Assembly (NCBI GenBank): GCA_963755085.1
Contig: CAVWIN010000002.1
Span: forward strand, 62,001 to 126,000
Source: JACVRM01 sp963755085
GTDB taxonomy: Bacteria > Actinomycetota > Thermoleophilia > Gaiellales > Gaiellaceae
DNA length: 64,000 nucleotides
Direction: 5' to 3'
Shown piece by piece: positions 41,548 through 49,821 of this stretch. The notes under the pieces are model-generated. The model worked only from the letters and a program-made list of their open reading frames with translations. It did not search any database and had not been told where the DNA came from. Position 1 is the first letter of the stretch. The number at the start of each line of letters is the position of its first letter. A program made the translations under genes and the position numbers.

Positions 41548-44034
41548 GTGCCGAGGCATCTGCCCACGGGGACGGTGACGTTCCTGTTCACTGACATCGA
41601 GGGCTCCACGCGCCTCCTGCGGCAGCTCGGGCCGGACTTTTACGCGGAGGCGCTCGCCGAGCACCGCCGCGTCCTGCGGGATGCGTTCGACGCCGCGGGG
41701 GGCGTGGAGGTCGACACCCAGGGAGATGCGTTCTTCGTCGCCTTCCCAACCGCCACGGGGGCCGTCGCCGCTGCGGCCTCGGGGCAGCGGGCGCTCGCGT
41801 CGGGGCAGATCACAGTGCGCATGGGTCTGCACACCGGCACACCCACCCTGGATTCGGAGGGCTACGTCGGGATCGACGTCAACCGCGGCGCGCGGGTCGC
41901 CGCACTCGCCCACGGCGGCCAGGTGATCGTCTCCGCCACGACGGCGGCGCTCGTAGGAGCTGAGCCGCTGCGGGATCTCGGACGACACCGGCTCAAGGAC
42001 TTCGACGCCCCCGCCCAGCTGTTTCAGCTCGGCACCTCGGAGTTCCCACCGCTACGAACGCCGGGGGCCGTCGACCTTCCCACTCCGGCCACTCGCTTCC
42101 TCGGTCGTGAGCGTGAGCTTTTCGAGGCCGCCACGCTGTGGCTCGACCGCGAGCCGCGCGTGCTCACGATCATCGGTCCCGGCGGCACCGGCAAGACGCG
42201 ATTCTCGATCGAGCTCGCCCGGTTCCTGGCCGAAGAGGCGGACGGTGGCACGGTGTTCGTACCGCTCGCCCCCGTTCGCGACGCAGCTCTGGTCGTGCCC
42301 CTGATTGCCGCGCGCCTGGGCGCCTCCGGCGACGATGCAGCCGCGATCGTGGCGCGGATCGGCGAGAAGCCGGCCCACGTCGTCCTCGACAACCTGGAGC
42401 AGCTCCTGCCCGACGCAGCCCGGCCGCTCGCCGAGCTACTTGCTGCCGCCCCGGCTCTTCGGATCGTGGCGACGAGCCGTGAGCCGCTGCGGATAGCCGG
42501 TGAGTCGGAGTTCGATCTGCCGCCGATGGACGAGGGCGACGCCGTCGCGCTGTTCATCGAACGGGCGCAGGCTGTCCGCGCCGACGTCGGTGACTCGCCC
42601 GCCGTGCACGAGCTGACCCGCCGCCTGGACGGGCTCCCGCTCGCGATCGAGCTCGCCGCGGCGCGGGTCAAGCTCCTGGGCCCCGAGCAGCTGCTCGAGC
42701 ACATCGCGCAGCGGCTCGACCTGCTCAAGGGCGGCCGCGACGCCGACGAGCGCCACGCAACGCTGCGCGCCACCATCGGCTGGAGCTACGACCTCCTCGA
42801 CGACGACGAACAGCAGCTCTTCGCCCGGCTCGCGGTCTTCCGCGGCGGCTGCACCCTCGACGCGGCCGAAGCGGTCTGTGACGCGGACCTCGACACACTG
42901 GCGTCGCTGCTCGACAAGAGCCTCGTCCGCCGCCGCCGCACCGCTGCGAACGGGGAGGAGCGCTTCTGGATGCTCGAGACGATCCGCGAGTTCGCACGCG
43001 AGCACCTGGAGGCCTCGGGTGAGGAGGATGCCTTGCGGCGGCTGCAGACCGCGTGGTTGCTCGGGCTCGCCGATCGCGCGGGCACCCGCGGAACTGTCGG
43101 TATCGCCGGCAAGTGGGACGTCGAGCCCGTCGCGCCCGAGATCGACAACGTGCGCGCGCTGCTCGATTGGGCGGCCGAACACGACCCCGAGTGTGGTCTC
43201 GCCCTGGCCGCGTCGCTGGAGGGGTTCTGGCTCGTTCGTGAGCCGATCGAGGGCGCGTCACGTCTCGAACCACTGCTCGCACAAACCCCGGACGCCGAGC
43301 CGGAGCTTCGCGCCCACGCCTTGCGGGCACTCGGCGGTGCGCTCCAGCTCTCCGGCGAACCCGAACGCGCCGCGCCCTGCTACCAGCACAGCCTCGAGCT
43401 CTTCATGGCGAGCGGAGACGAGGTCCAGACGGCGAACCTCCGCTACCGCGTTGCTGGAAACATGGTGGATAGGGGCGAGACGGCCGCCGCCTGGCCGCTG
43501 CTCGAGGAATCACTCCGTACGTTCCGGCAGCTCGGCCTCCGTCGCGGCGAGGCCCAGGCACTCGGATACCTCTCGGAGAAGGCCTACGAAGAGGGCGATC
43601 TGGCGCTCGCGATCGAGCGCTCGCTCGAGAGCGCCGCCATTGCCCACGAGCTGGGCTGGGAGTGGTGGGAGGCAGGCCGGCTCCGGGGCGCCGCCACGTT
43701 CGAGCGCGAGCGCGGCACCCTCGATGCTGCCGAGGATCATGCCCTCAGGTCGCTCGAGCTCTCTCTGGGCCTGGGTGACCGGCGGCGCGCGGTGTTCGTT
43801 GGTGCCGAGTTAGCGATTCTCGCCGTGGAGCGCGGGGACGCCGCACGGGCCGGGCGTCTCTGGGGCGCTGTCGAGAGCGAGGTGAGCTCTAGACCGGTCG
43901 CCGAGTGGGAGGGCCATCACGAGGAGATCGAAACCGCCGTCCTGCGCGCGGACGGCCCTGCGTTCAGTGAAGCGCGCGCAGAGGGCAGCCTGATGTCGAT
44001 AGCCGAGGCTGCCGGCCTGGTCCCGGCCGGTTAG
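41548..44034 (+). CDS. Class III nucleotidyl cyclase / AAA-ATPase / TPR regulator
   Basis: 828 residues. Residues 1-165 are a cyclase domain (GTVTFLFTDIEGSTRLLRQL with metal-binding Asp, VDTQGDAFFVAFP, GLHTGTP, GIDVNRGARVAALAHGGQV). Residues 190-480 are an AfsR/NB-ARC-like ATPase: Walker A TIIGPGGTGKTRFSIELA, Walker B AHVVLDNLEQLLPDA, ATSREPLRIAGE, LDGLPLAIELAAARVKLL. The rest is TPR-like helices. There is no DNA-binding domain, so it probably signals by cAMP/cGMP or by protein contacts. It is intact, within the R5-R6 interval. Confidence 0.92.
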   Translation: MPRHLPTGTVTFLFTDIEGSTRLLRQLGPDFYAEALAEHRRVLRDAFDAAGGVEVDTQGDAFFVAFPTATGAVAAAASGQRALASGQITVRMGLHTGTPTLDSEGYVGIDVNRGARVAALAHGGQVIVSATTAALVGAEPLRDLGRHRLKDFDAPAQLFQLGTSEFPPLRTPGAVDLPTPATRFLGRERELFEAATLWLDREPRVLTIIGPGGTGKTRFSIELARFLAEEADGGTVFVPLAPVRDAALVVPLIAARLGASGDDAAAIVARIGEKPAHVVLDNLEQLLPDAARPLAELLAAAPALRIVATSREPLRIAGESEFDLPPMDEGDAVALFIERAQAVRADVGDSPAVHELTRRLDGLPLAIELAAARVKLLGPEQLLEHIAQRLDLLKGGRDADERHATLRATIGWSYDLLDDDEQQLFARLAVFRGGCTLDAAEAVCDADLDTLASLLDKSLVRRRRTAANGEERFWMLETIREFAREHLEASGEEDALRRLQTAWLLGLADRAGTRGTVGIAGKWDVEPVAPEIDNVRALLDWAAEHDPECGLALAASLEGFWLVREPIEGASRLEPLLAQTPDAEPELRAHALRALGGALQLSGEPERAAPCYQHSLELFMASGDEVQTANLRYRVAGNMVDRGETAAAWPLLEESLRTFRQLGLRRGEAQALGYLSEKAYEEGDLALAIERSLESAAIAHELGWEWWEAGRLRGAATFERERGTLDAAEDHALRSLELSLGLGDRRRAVFVGAELAILAVERGDAARAGRLWGAVESEVSSRPVAEWEGHHEEIETAVLRADGPAFSEARAEGSLMSIAEAAGLVPAG

Positions 44035-44137
44035 CCGGTTCCGAGCCGCGTCAACGCGGCCCGCGCCTCCAGGAGCCGTCTGGAGGCGAGCTCGACGGAA
44101 GCCACCGGCGCGTCGGCAATCCGCAGGGGCGTTCGCT

Positions 44138-44157
44138 TGGCAAGTGACTGGCAAGTG
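44138..44157 (+). promoter_or_regulatory. Paired direct repeats before R6 (different arm type)
   Basis: TGGCAAGTG twice, 11 bases start to start, beginning 113 bp upstream of R6. The sequence differs from the GTGCTACCAA pair before R3, R4 and R7, but position and one-helical-turn spacing are alike, suggesting a second recombinase specificity. Confidence 0.55.
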
Positions 44158-44250
44158 GTACTCGGCGTCAACCGGCTTCGTCGCCGCGCAGAGAAGATCG
44201 ATTTTGGCTCGATGAAGCCAGTTAGATCCGAGCAGCGCCACGCCGGACAG

Positions 44251-44294
44251 GGATCGCACCCAGGAGGTCGTCGGTTCGAGTCCGACTAGCTCCA
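44251..44294 (+). repeat. R6: tRNA-Ala 3'-half repeat
   Basis: 44 bases identical to the tRNA from GGATCGCACCC to AGCTCCA. It is followed by the promoter-side sequence of the sigma cassette. Confidence 0.92.
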
Positions 44295-44450
44295 CTCCTC
44301 GACGAAGCCTCTCCGTGAGCGCATCAGCGCCGCGGTGGGCTAATGCTCGACGGCCTCGTTGAGTCGAGACCTCCGCCGTGACACCGTGATGGATGGCCCG
44401 GTACCGTCACCCGGTTTACCGCGTTCGAGTACCTGCCGCGAACGGGTGCG
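44295..44450 (+). pseudogene. Deletion remnant of the sigma/partner cassette
   Basis: The first 100 bases align with the leader that follows R3 (CTCGACGAAGCC, GCTCGACGGCCTCGTTGA, GAGACCTCCGCCGTGACAC). They then jump straight to the 3' part of the partner gene (ACCGTCACCCGGTTTACCGC, GTTCGAGTACCTGCCG). The sigma gene and most of the partner are deleted. The remaining bases up to the terminator at 44566 hold nothing recognisable. Confidence 0.7.
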
Positions 44451-44565
44451 TCTCGGCCCGCAGGTGGTTCATGCGGCCGGTCGTTACGGCACCGACGAGG
44501 AGCCCGAACGGATCCCGCAGTCCCGTCGGCGGCCCGTCGGCGCCGCTTGGGCGCGAGCAACAGGC

Positions 44566-44594
44566 CGCGGGCCGGCGCCGGACGCCGGCCCGCG
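44566..44594 (-). terminator. Strong hairpin after the secreted-protein gene
   Basis: CGCGGGCCGGCG/CGCCGGCCCGCG is a perfect 12-bp stem around CCGGA, 10 bases past the stop of the minus-strand gene. Confidence 0.65.
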
Positions 44595-44604
44595 GTCGGA
44601 CGTG

Positions 44605-46356
44605 CTAGCAGCCCGGCAGCTTGAAGCTGCCGATCCGCGTCTGCCAGCCGGCCGTCGAGCTCGCCTGGCCGGCGGCGGTGTAGTACTCGTTCACGTACCA
44701 GAGGGTGCAGTCGTCCACGGGGTCGACGTTGAGCGACGTGTAGTCGCCCCAGCGCGAGTTCGTCGTGCGCTGGACGCCCGAGCCGCTCATGATCGTGCCT
44801 TCGCCGAGCGTCATCTGCCCGAGGGGATCCCCGGCGAGCCGGCCCGTGTAGCGGATCCCCGGGAACACGTTCGTGCCGTTGACGACGCTGTAACCGAGCC
44901 CGATGTCTCCCTTCATGTCCATCGCAGCGCTGCCCATCCAGCGGTGCACGCCGTCGTTCGGCGCGTACGTGCCCTGCTGGAAGAGGCTGTACTGCCCGCC
45001 CGTACGCCGGAGCTCGTACCAGCGAACGCCCGCCACCCCGGGCCGCGCCTCGACCGATTGGTTCGTGACGAGCGACTCGTACGTCCCGAAGTTTCGGTAG
45101 GCGAGGCGGTACGTCGGCCGCTGGCGGTACGACAGGATGTCGAGGTACTGGTTCGGGTCGCTGATCCCCGGCTGCGGTAGGCAGTCGCGAGCAGTCGGGG
45201 CGCACGGGAAGATCGAGTCGAACGCTGCCGTCGGCAGCTGCGCCGCGAGCGTCAGCGACGCGTCGGGCGTGGCCTTCCAGTGCACGGCCAGCTCCCACAC
45301 ATTGAGCGCGTCGAACGTGGCGCCGTAGCCGCCGCCGTCATCCTGCGTCCCGACGAGCGGGATCGGCGAGTCGGTCGGCGTCGGCCGCCGGTTGCCGTCG
45401 ATGTCGGCGGGGAGCAACCCGTCACCGATCAGGTTCAGAGGGACGAACGCCGAATCGAGGAAGAACTGGACAGCGCGCGCGTTCGGCTCGCCGTTCACCA
45501 TCTTGTTCTTCTCGAGCGCGTACGCGCTGATTCCGTAGCGGTCGACCCAGCCGAAGTCACGCGTCGTCATGACGTACGAGTTCGACCAGACGCTGTACTT
45601 CGGGTAGTCGGGAAAGAAGAAGCCGCCGTCGATGAGGTCGGGTTGCGTCCGGAACGCGTAGCGGTAGTACGCGCCGGTCGGGTCGCTCGTCTGCGAGATG
45701 GCGACGCAGTTGTAGTTCGCCTCGGCCTGGCTGTCGAGGCCCCGGGTCGTGAACTGGCTGAGGAGCCACCGGTCGGTCGTCTGGTCATACAGCACGACCG
45801 GGTCTCCGGACGCGTCGGTGCAGTCGTCGATCGGGAACCCGTTCCACAGCGCCCCGATCTTGGTCGGGCCGAGCAGACGGTTGCCGCTCTTGTCGTAGAC
45901 GGCGAACGCCAGGTTGATCATCTCGACGTAGTTGTTCGGACCGACGTCGCCGACCGGGTCGGGCGGGTTGACGCGGCCGCCGTACAGGTTGAAGTTGTCC
46001 TGGTTGCTGAGCCCCTCGAAATTCGCGAGCGGGGCCGTGATCGCCGGCGCCGACGGTGTCGACGTCTGGACGGCGCCGTCGCCGGTGAACCCGTTGTCGG
46101 CCACCATGACGATGGAGTCGTCCTCCTCGTCGTCCGCGTCGGGCAGGACGCTGCTGCCCGCGTCCCTCGCGAGCACGCGCAGCGGCTTCGAGATGTCGAA
46201 CGCCTGCGCGGTGGTGAACACCGCCGTCGGTCCCGGCGATGCTGCGGCCTGCGCCGCGCCCGCCGTGCCGGCGAGCATCGCTGCGACGAGCACGACGACG
46301 AGGCTCGCGAGCGCGAGCACCCTCGGCGCCCGCATGTGGGCGTGGTTTTCGTGCAT
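44605..46356 (-). CDS. Large secreted protein of unknown function (propeller-like)
   Basis: 583 residues beginning at an ATG behind GGAGGAGGAGGG. Signal peptide VLALASLVVVLVAAMLAGTAGA, then an acidic linker (DADDEEDDSIV), then repeated aromatic/Asp-rich blades (VYDKSGNRLLGPTKIGALWN, VLYDQTTDRWLLSQFTTRG, YRYAFRTQPDLIDGGFFFPD, DALNVWELAVHWKATPD), ending SRWGDYTSLNVDPVDDCTLW and YVNEYYTAAGQ. Four or more Cys could form disulfides. It shares the GDYTSL end motif with the propeller protein at 38-40 kb. The long open frame upstream to 46773 is an artefact over the tRNA repeat. Confidence 0.75.
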   Translation of the reverse strand: MHENHAHMRAPRVLALASLVVVLVAAMLAGTAGAAQAAASPGPTAVFTTAQAFDISKPLRVLARDAGSSVLPDADDEEDDSIVMVADNGFTGDGAVQTSTPSAPAITAPLANFEGLSNQDNFNLYGGRVNPPDPVGDVGPNNYVEMINLAFAVYDKSGNRLLGPTKIGALWNGFPIDDCTDASGDPVVLYDQTTDRWLLSQFTTRGLDSQAEANYNCVAISQTSDPTGAYYRYAFRTQPDLIDGGFFFPDYPKYSVWSNSYVMTTRDFGWVDRYGISAYALEKNKMVNGEPNARAVQFFLDSAFVPLNLIGDGLLPADIDGNRRPTPTDSPIPLVGTQDDGGGYGATFDALNVWELAVHWKATPDASLTLAAQLPTAAFDSIFPCAPTARDCLPQPGISDPNQYLDILSYRQRPTYRLAYRNFGTYESLVTNQSVEARPGVAGVRWYELRRTGGQYSLFQQGTYAPNDGVHRWMGSAAMDMKGDIGLGYSVVNGTNVFPGIRYTGRLAGDPLGQMTLGEGTIMSGSGVQRTTNSRWGDYTSLNVDPVDDCTLWYVNEYYTAAGQASSTAGWQTRIGSFKLPGC

Positions 46357-46463
46357 GACTGCCCTCCTCCTCCTCCTGTGGATGGACGGGGCGAGCCTAC
46401 GCCGTTTCGGACGGCGGACGCTCGTCCAACGCGCGCCGTAGCATCGTGGTTGACGGCGAAAAC

Positions 46464-46620
46464 GTGCGCTTGCGATGCAGCCGATCGAGCTCGACGAGGG
46501 GGCAATCGAGTTGCTCGAGGCGCGATGACAGGACGACGCGTAACGGACGCACGGTGGACGGATCCGCCTAGCTGGCTTCCCTTTCCGCCTGCCCGAACGG
46601 GCCAGCCTATGGCGAGGCAT
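46464..46620 (+). pseudogene. Fragments of the sigma and partner genes
   Basis: 46464-46525 aligns with the sigma gene segment encoding ALAMQPIELDEQAIELLEA. From 46531 the sequence aligns with the partner gene around its CGACGACGCGT and CGGGCCAGCCT segments, with deletions between. It leads directly into the arm repeats and R7. Confidence 0.7.
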
Positions 46621-46625
46621 CATCC

Positions 46626-46647
46626 GTGCTACCAACCGTGCTACCAA
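46626..46647 (+). promoter_or_regulatory. Paired direct repeats (putative recombinase arm sites) before R7
   Basis: GTGCTACCAA twice, 12 bases start to start, beginning exactly 105 bp upstream of R7, as for R3 and R4. Confidence 0.6.
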
Positions 46648-46730
46648 TCTGAGCGAGCCCGGCAGAACCCAACGAACCTCACAGCGCTCATCCGCACGCA
46701 AGCCGCCTCCAGCGAACGACGTTTGCGCGA

Positions 46731-46772
46731 ATCGCACCCAGGAGGTCGTCGGTTCGAGTCCGACTAGCTCCA
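46731..46772 (+). repeat. R7: tRNA-Ala 3'-half repeat
   Basis: 42 bases identical to the tRNA half from ATCGCACCC to AGCTCCA, followed by the same leader as R3 and R6. Confidence 0.92.
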
Positions 46773-47010
46773 CTCCTCGACGAAGCCTCTCCGTGAGCGC
46801 ATCAGCGCCGCGGTGGGCTAATGCTCGACGGCCTCGTTGAGTTGAGACCTCCGCCGTGACACCGTGATGGATGGCCCGGTACCGTCACCCGGTTTACCGC
46901 GTTCGAGTACCTGCCGAGGACCGCTGCCAATCTTGCGCTGACCGACATCCGCGCGCAACACCCGCACGCGAGTGAACCCTAGCGGCAGGGTTTGCGTGGT
47001 AGGCCGCGGG
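46773..47010 (+). pseudogene. Second deletion remnant of the sigma/partner cassette
   Basis: Leader as after R3 and R6 (nearly identical to R6), then a jump to the partner gene's 3' end: GTTCGAGTACCTGCCGAGGA, CTTGCGCTGACCGACATCCG, CAACACCCGCACGCGAGTGA and the following AGCGGCAGGGTTTGCGTGGT, all matching 35.19-35.32 kb. It extends further into the old unit than the remnant after R6. Confidence 0.72.
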
Positions 47011-47084
47011 GAGCGGAGCAGACGGCACTCAACCAGTGTTTCGCCCGGGAAGCCGGCCTCGCAAGCCGGACCAGTGCGTCTCGC

Positions 47085-47357
47085 CTACCTGGTGACGATT
47101 CGCATCGGGCGGATTTCGGCCTGCATCGCCCCGCTCGTGATGGCTGGATCCTCCGCGAGCATCGCCTCGACTTCCGCCCGCTCGCGCAAGTCGACCACGC
47201 CGATGCCGAACGGATCGTCGCCAACCCAGGATGGCCCCGCGACGAGAAGCTTTCCTTCTTCGTGCATCTGCCTTAGGTATCGCCAGTGCGCCTCGAGCAT
47301 CTCCCGCTCTTCTTCGATCCCGTCTCGGGCTGGCCGAAGGATCACGAGGAAGCTCAC
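47085..47357 (-). CDS. YCII-related protein
   Basis: 90 residues, ferredoxin-like fold of the YCII family: MSFLVILRPARDGIEEEREM, HWRYLRQMHEEGKLLVAGPS, GIGVVDLRERAEVEAMLAED and a final strand AEIRPMRIVTR. Family members often carry a His-Asp pair for small-molecule chemistry, with substrates mostly unknown. It begins at GTG and is the first cargo gene after R7. Confidence 0.78.
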   Translation of the reverse strand: MSFLVILRPARDGIEEEREMLEAHWRYLRQMHEEGKLLVAGPSWVGDDPFGIGVVDLRERAEVEAMLAEDPAITSGAMQAEIRPMRIVTR

Positions 47358-47491
47358 GAGGAGAATCTAGCCGTGAGCGCGAGGCGATCCTCGGGACTGC
47401 GGTGGATCAATGTCCGCAAGCATCGCCCGGCGGGCATGGAGCAAGGTGGCATCGGCGACCGCTTCGCGCTCAACGCAGGGCTGGGTGGTCA

Positions 47492-47632
47492 AGCGTGCTC
47501 TTGCCTGACCCGGAAGCGCGTGCCGCGGCGGAGTGTCTTCCGCGCAACTTGTGGGCTTCTCACCGCGTCGAGCCGCGAGAGACTTGAGTAGGACCTGGAA
47601 CCCGTGGTTTGAAAGCTGTCCGGTTATGTCCA
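47492..47632 (+). repeat. S3: 141-bp repeat, partner of S1
   Basis: Aligns end to end with 25903-26043: AGCGTGCTC, GCCTGAC, GTGTCTTCCGCGC, CTTCTCACCGCG, GGACCTGGAACCCGTGGTTT and the core, with one change in the core (GGTTATGTCCA). A short CCC...GGG hairpin follows. The rest of this 356-base gap holds no gene. Confidence 0.65.
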
Positions 47633-47713
47633 CTCTGAAACCCGTTGGAAAGGGCGTTGCTAGTCTCGGCGGAGGGCGTCGCCCAACAGTGCGTTCATGA
47701 CGCGGGTGCTGGG

Positions 47714-48721
47714 CTAGCGCGCTTCCTGCCTCTCCCCGGGCGCGCGCTCCGGGCGCTCCGTCGCCGCGACGCAGAGCACAACGTTGCCGGTCTTCTGGCC
47801 GCTCTCGACGTAGCGGGCCGCCTCGACGATCTCGTCCAGCGCGTACGTCCGGTCGATCACCGGCCGGTACTTGCCCGCCTCGACGAGCTCTTTGATCAGG
47901 AGAAGATCCTCCTGGCGATAACGGCCGATGCCGACCGCCGCGCGCCTGCTCCCGACGAACCGCGTGATGAGCGCGAGTAGCGGCACGTGGTACATGAAGC
48001 CGAGATCCATGCTGACGTAGATCCCGCCGGGCTTCAGCGAGCGCCGGCAGCGGCGGAACGAGTGCTTGCCGACCGCGTCGAAGATCACGTCGTACGTTTC
48101 CCCGCTGCGCGTGAAGTCCTGGGCGAAGCGATCGAGCACGTCCCGGGGTCCCAGCGACCGCACGACGTCGACGTCCTTCGTGTCGCACACGGCGGTCACC
48201 TTCGCGCCGAAGTGGCGCACGAGCAGCTGCACCGCGGCCGTTCCGACCGAGCCCGCGGCGCCGTAGACGAGCACGCTCTTCCCCTGGAGCGGGTATGCGG
48301 GTCGCAGGCAGCTCAGCGCAAGCAGCGAGCCGTCGGGCACGGCCGCCGCCTCCTCGTACGTCAGCGTTGCCGGCTTCGGCGCGATCACGCCGCTCTCACG
48401 TACGGATACGCATTCTGCGTTGGAGCCTGCTTTGACGCCGAACACCTCGTCGCCGACGCCGAACTCCGTCACGGCGGCGCCGACCGCCTCGACGCGCCCC
48501 GCAAACTCCGACCCGAACCTCGTGTCGCGCGGGCGGCGAATCCCGGTCATGGCGCGGGTGAATCGGTAGTCGAGGTGGCGCACGCCCATCGCATCGCCGC
48601 GCGTGATCGTCGAGGCGTGCACCCGGACGAGCACCTCGTCTTCCGCCGGCACGGGCGGCTCGACCTCGTCGACGCGGAGCACGTCGGGAGGCCCGTAGCG
48701 ATCGTGAATCACTGCTCTCAT
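47714..48721 (-). CDS. Zinc-independent medium-chain dehydrogenase/quinone oxidoreductase
   Basis: 335 residues, NAD(P)H-dependent. Residues 1-130 form the GroES-like domain (DVLRVDEVEPPVPAEDEVLV, GSEFAGRVEAVGAAVTEFGV), then the nucleotide fold with KSVLVYGAAGSVGTAAVQLL, VTAVCDTKDVDVVRSLG and YDVIFDAVGKHSF. Structural and catalytic zinc cysteines are absent, as in quinone oxidoreductases (QOR/YhdH-like). The ATG follows four bases after the stop of a truncated regulator gene, so they were an operon. It lies in the last cassette interval. Confidence 0.88.
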   Translation of the reverse strand: MRAVIHDRYGPPDVLRVDEVEPPVPAEDEVLVRVHASTITRGDAMGVRHLDYRFTRAMTGIRRPRDTRFGSEFAGRVEAVGAAVTEFGVGDEVFGVKAGSNAECVSVRESGVIAPKPATLTYEEAAAVPDGSLLALSCLRPAYPLQGKSVLVYGAAGSVGTAAVQLLVRHFGAKVTAVCDTKDVDVVRSLGPRDVLDRFAQDFTRSGETYDVIFDAVGKHSFRRCRRSLKPGGIYVSMDLGFMYHVPLLALITRFVGSRRAAVGIGRYRQEDLLLIKELVEAGKYRPVIDRTYALDEIVEAARYVESGQKTGNVVLCVAATERPERAPGERQEAR

Positions 48722-48725
48722 TCGT

Positions 48726-48831
48726 TCACGTCCTCTCGTCGAGCGCGGCCAGTTCGGCGTCGGTGCCGGCGACGATCGCGCCCACGTCCCGAAGGACGGC
48801 GAGGTGGCGACGGTCGCGACGTTCATGCGCG
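48726..48831 (-). pseudogene. C-terminal fragment of a regulator-like gene, cut at R8
   Basis: The minus strand reads HERRDRRHLAVLRDVGAIVA, GTDAELAALDERT and stop, a helical end of the sort found in PadR/MarR-type regulators. Its 5' part is missing: coding sequence ends where the tRNA-end remnant begins. It directly precedes the oxidoreductase gene. Confidence 0.5.
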
Positions 48832-48846
48832 GTCCGACTAGCTCCA
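48832..48846 (+). repeat. R8: 15-bp remnant of the tRNA-Ala 3' end
   Basis: GTCCGACTAGCTCCA, the last 15 bases of tRNA-Ala, at the right edge of the accessory region. A CATCCT...AGGATG hairpin follows and then the end of purU. Chance is unlikely given the position, but it is short. Confidence 0.6.
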
Positions 48847-48869
48847 TCCTCTCGCCAGGATGCGCCGCC

Positions 48870-49757
<888 letters not shown>

Positions 49758-49821
49758 GGCAGGTGGGCGTGCAGCCAATCCGCTTGCGCGTCAGCCACGA
49801 ACCACGTAAACGGTTCGTGCA

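Larger units (their letters stand above)
22676..48846. mobile_element. Accessory array of cassettes between tRNA-Ala 3'-half direct repeats
   Basis: Seven same-orientation copies of the tRNA-Ala(CGC) 3' half (42-46 bp, R1-R7) and a 15-bp remnant (R8) divide 26 kb into intervals of about 6.4, 4.6, 1.85, 5.1, 3.7, 2.5 and 2.1 kb. Copies begin at the anticodon loop, the classic crossover position of tyrosine recombinases that integrate into tRNA genes. Four copies have paired direct repeats 105-113 bp upstream. The outside genes (winged-helix protein/tRNA and purU) look like backbone. No recombinase, excisionase or phage structural gene is present. I read it as successive site-specific insertions with loss of the recombinase, or cassettes moved in trans. 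Confidence 0.75.

Noticed and set aside
22645..48846. CRISPR array or integron interpretation of the repeats
   Set aside because: Spacing is kilobases, repeats are tRNA halves, there is no cas or intI gene, and no attC-like imperfect palindromes.
22645..48846. Prophage
   Set aside because: No capsid, terminase, tail, lysis or integrase gene is present among the cargo.
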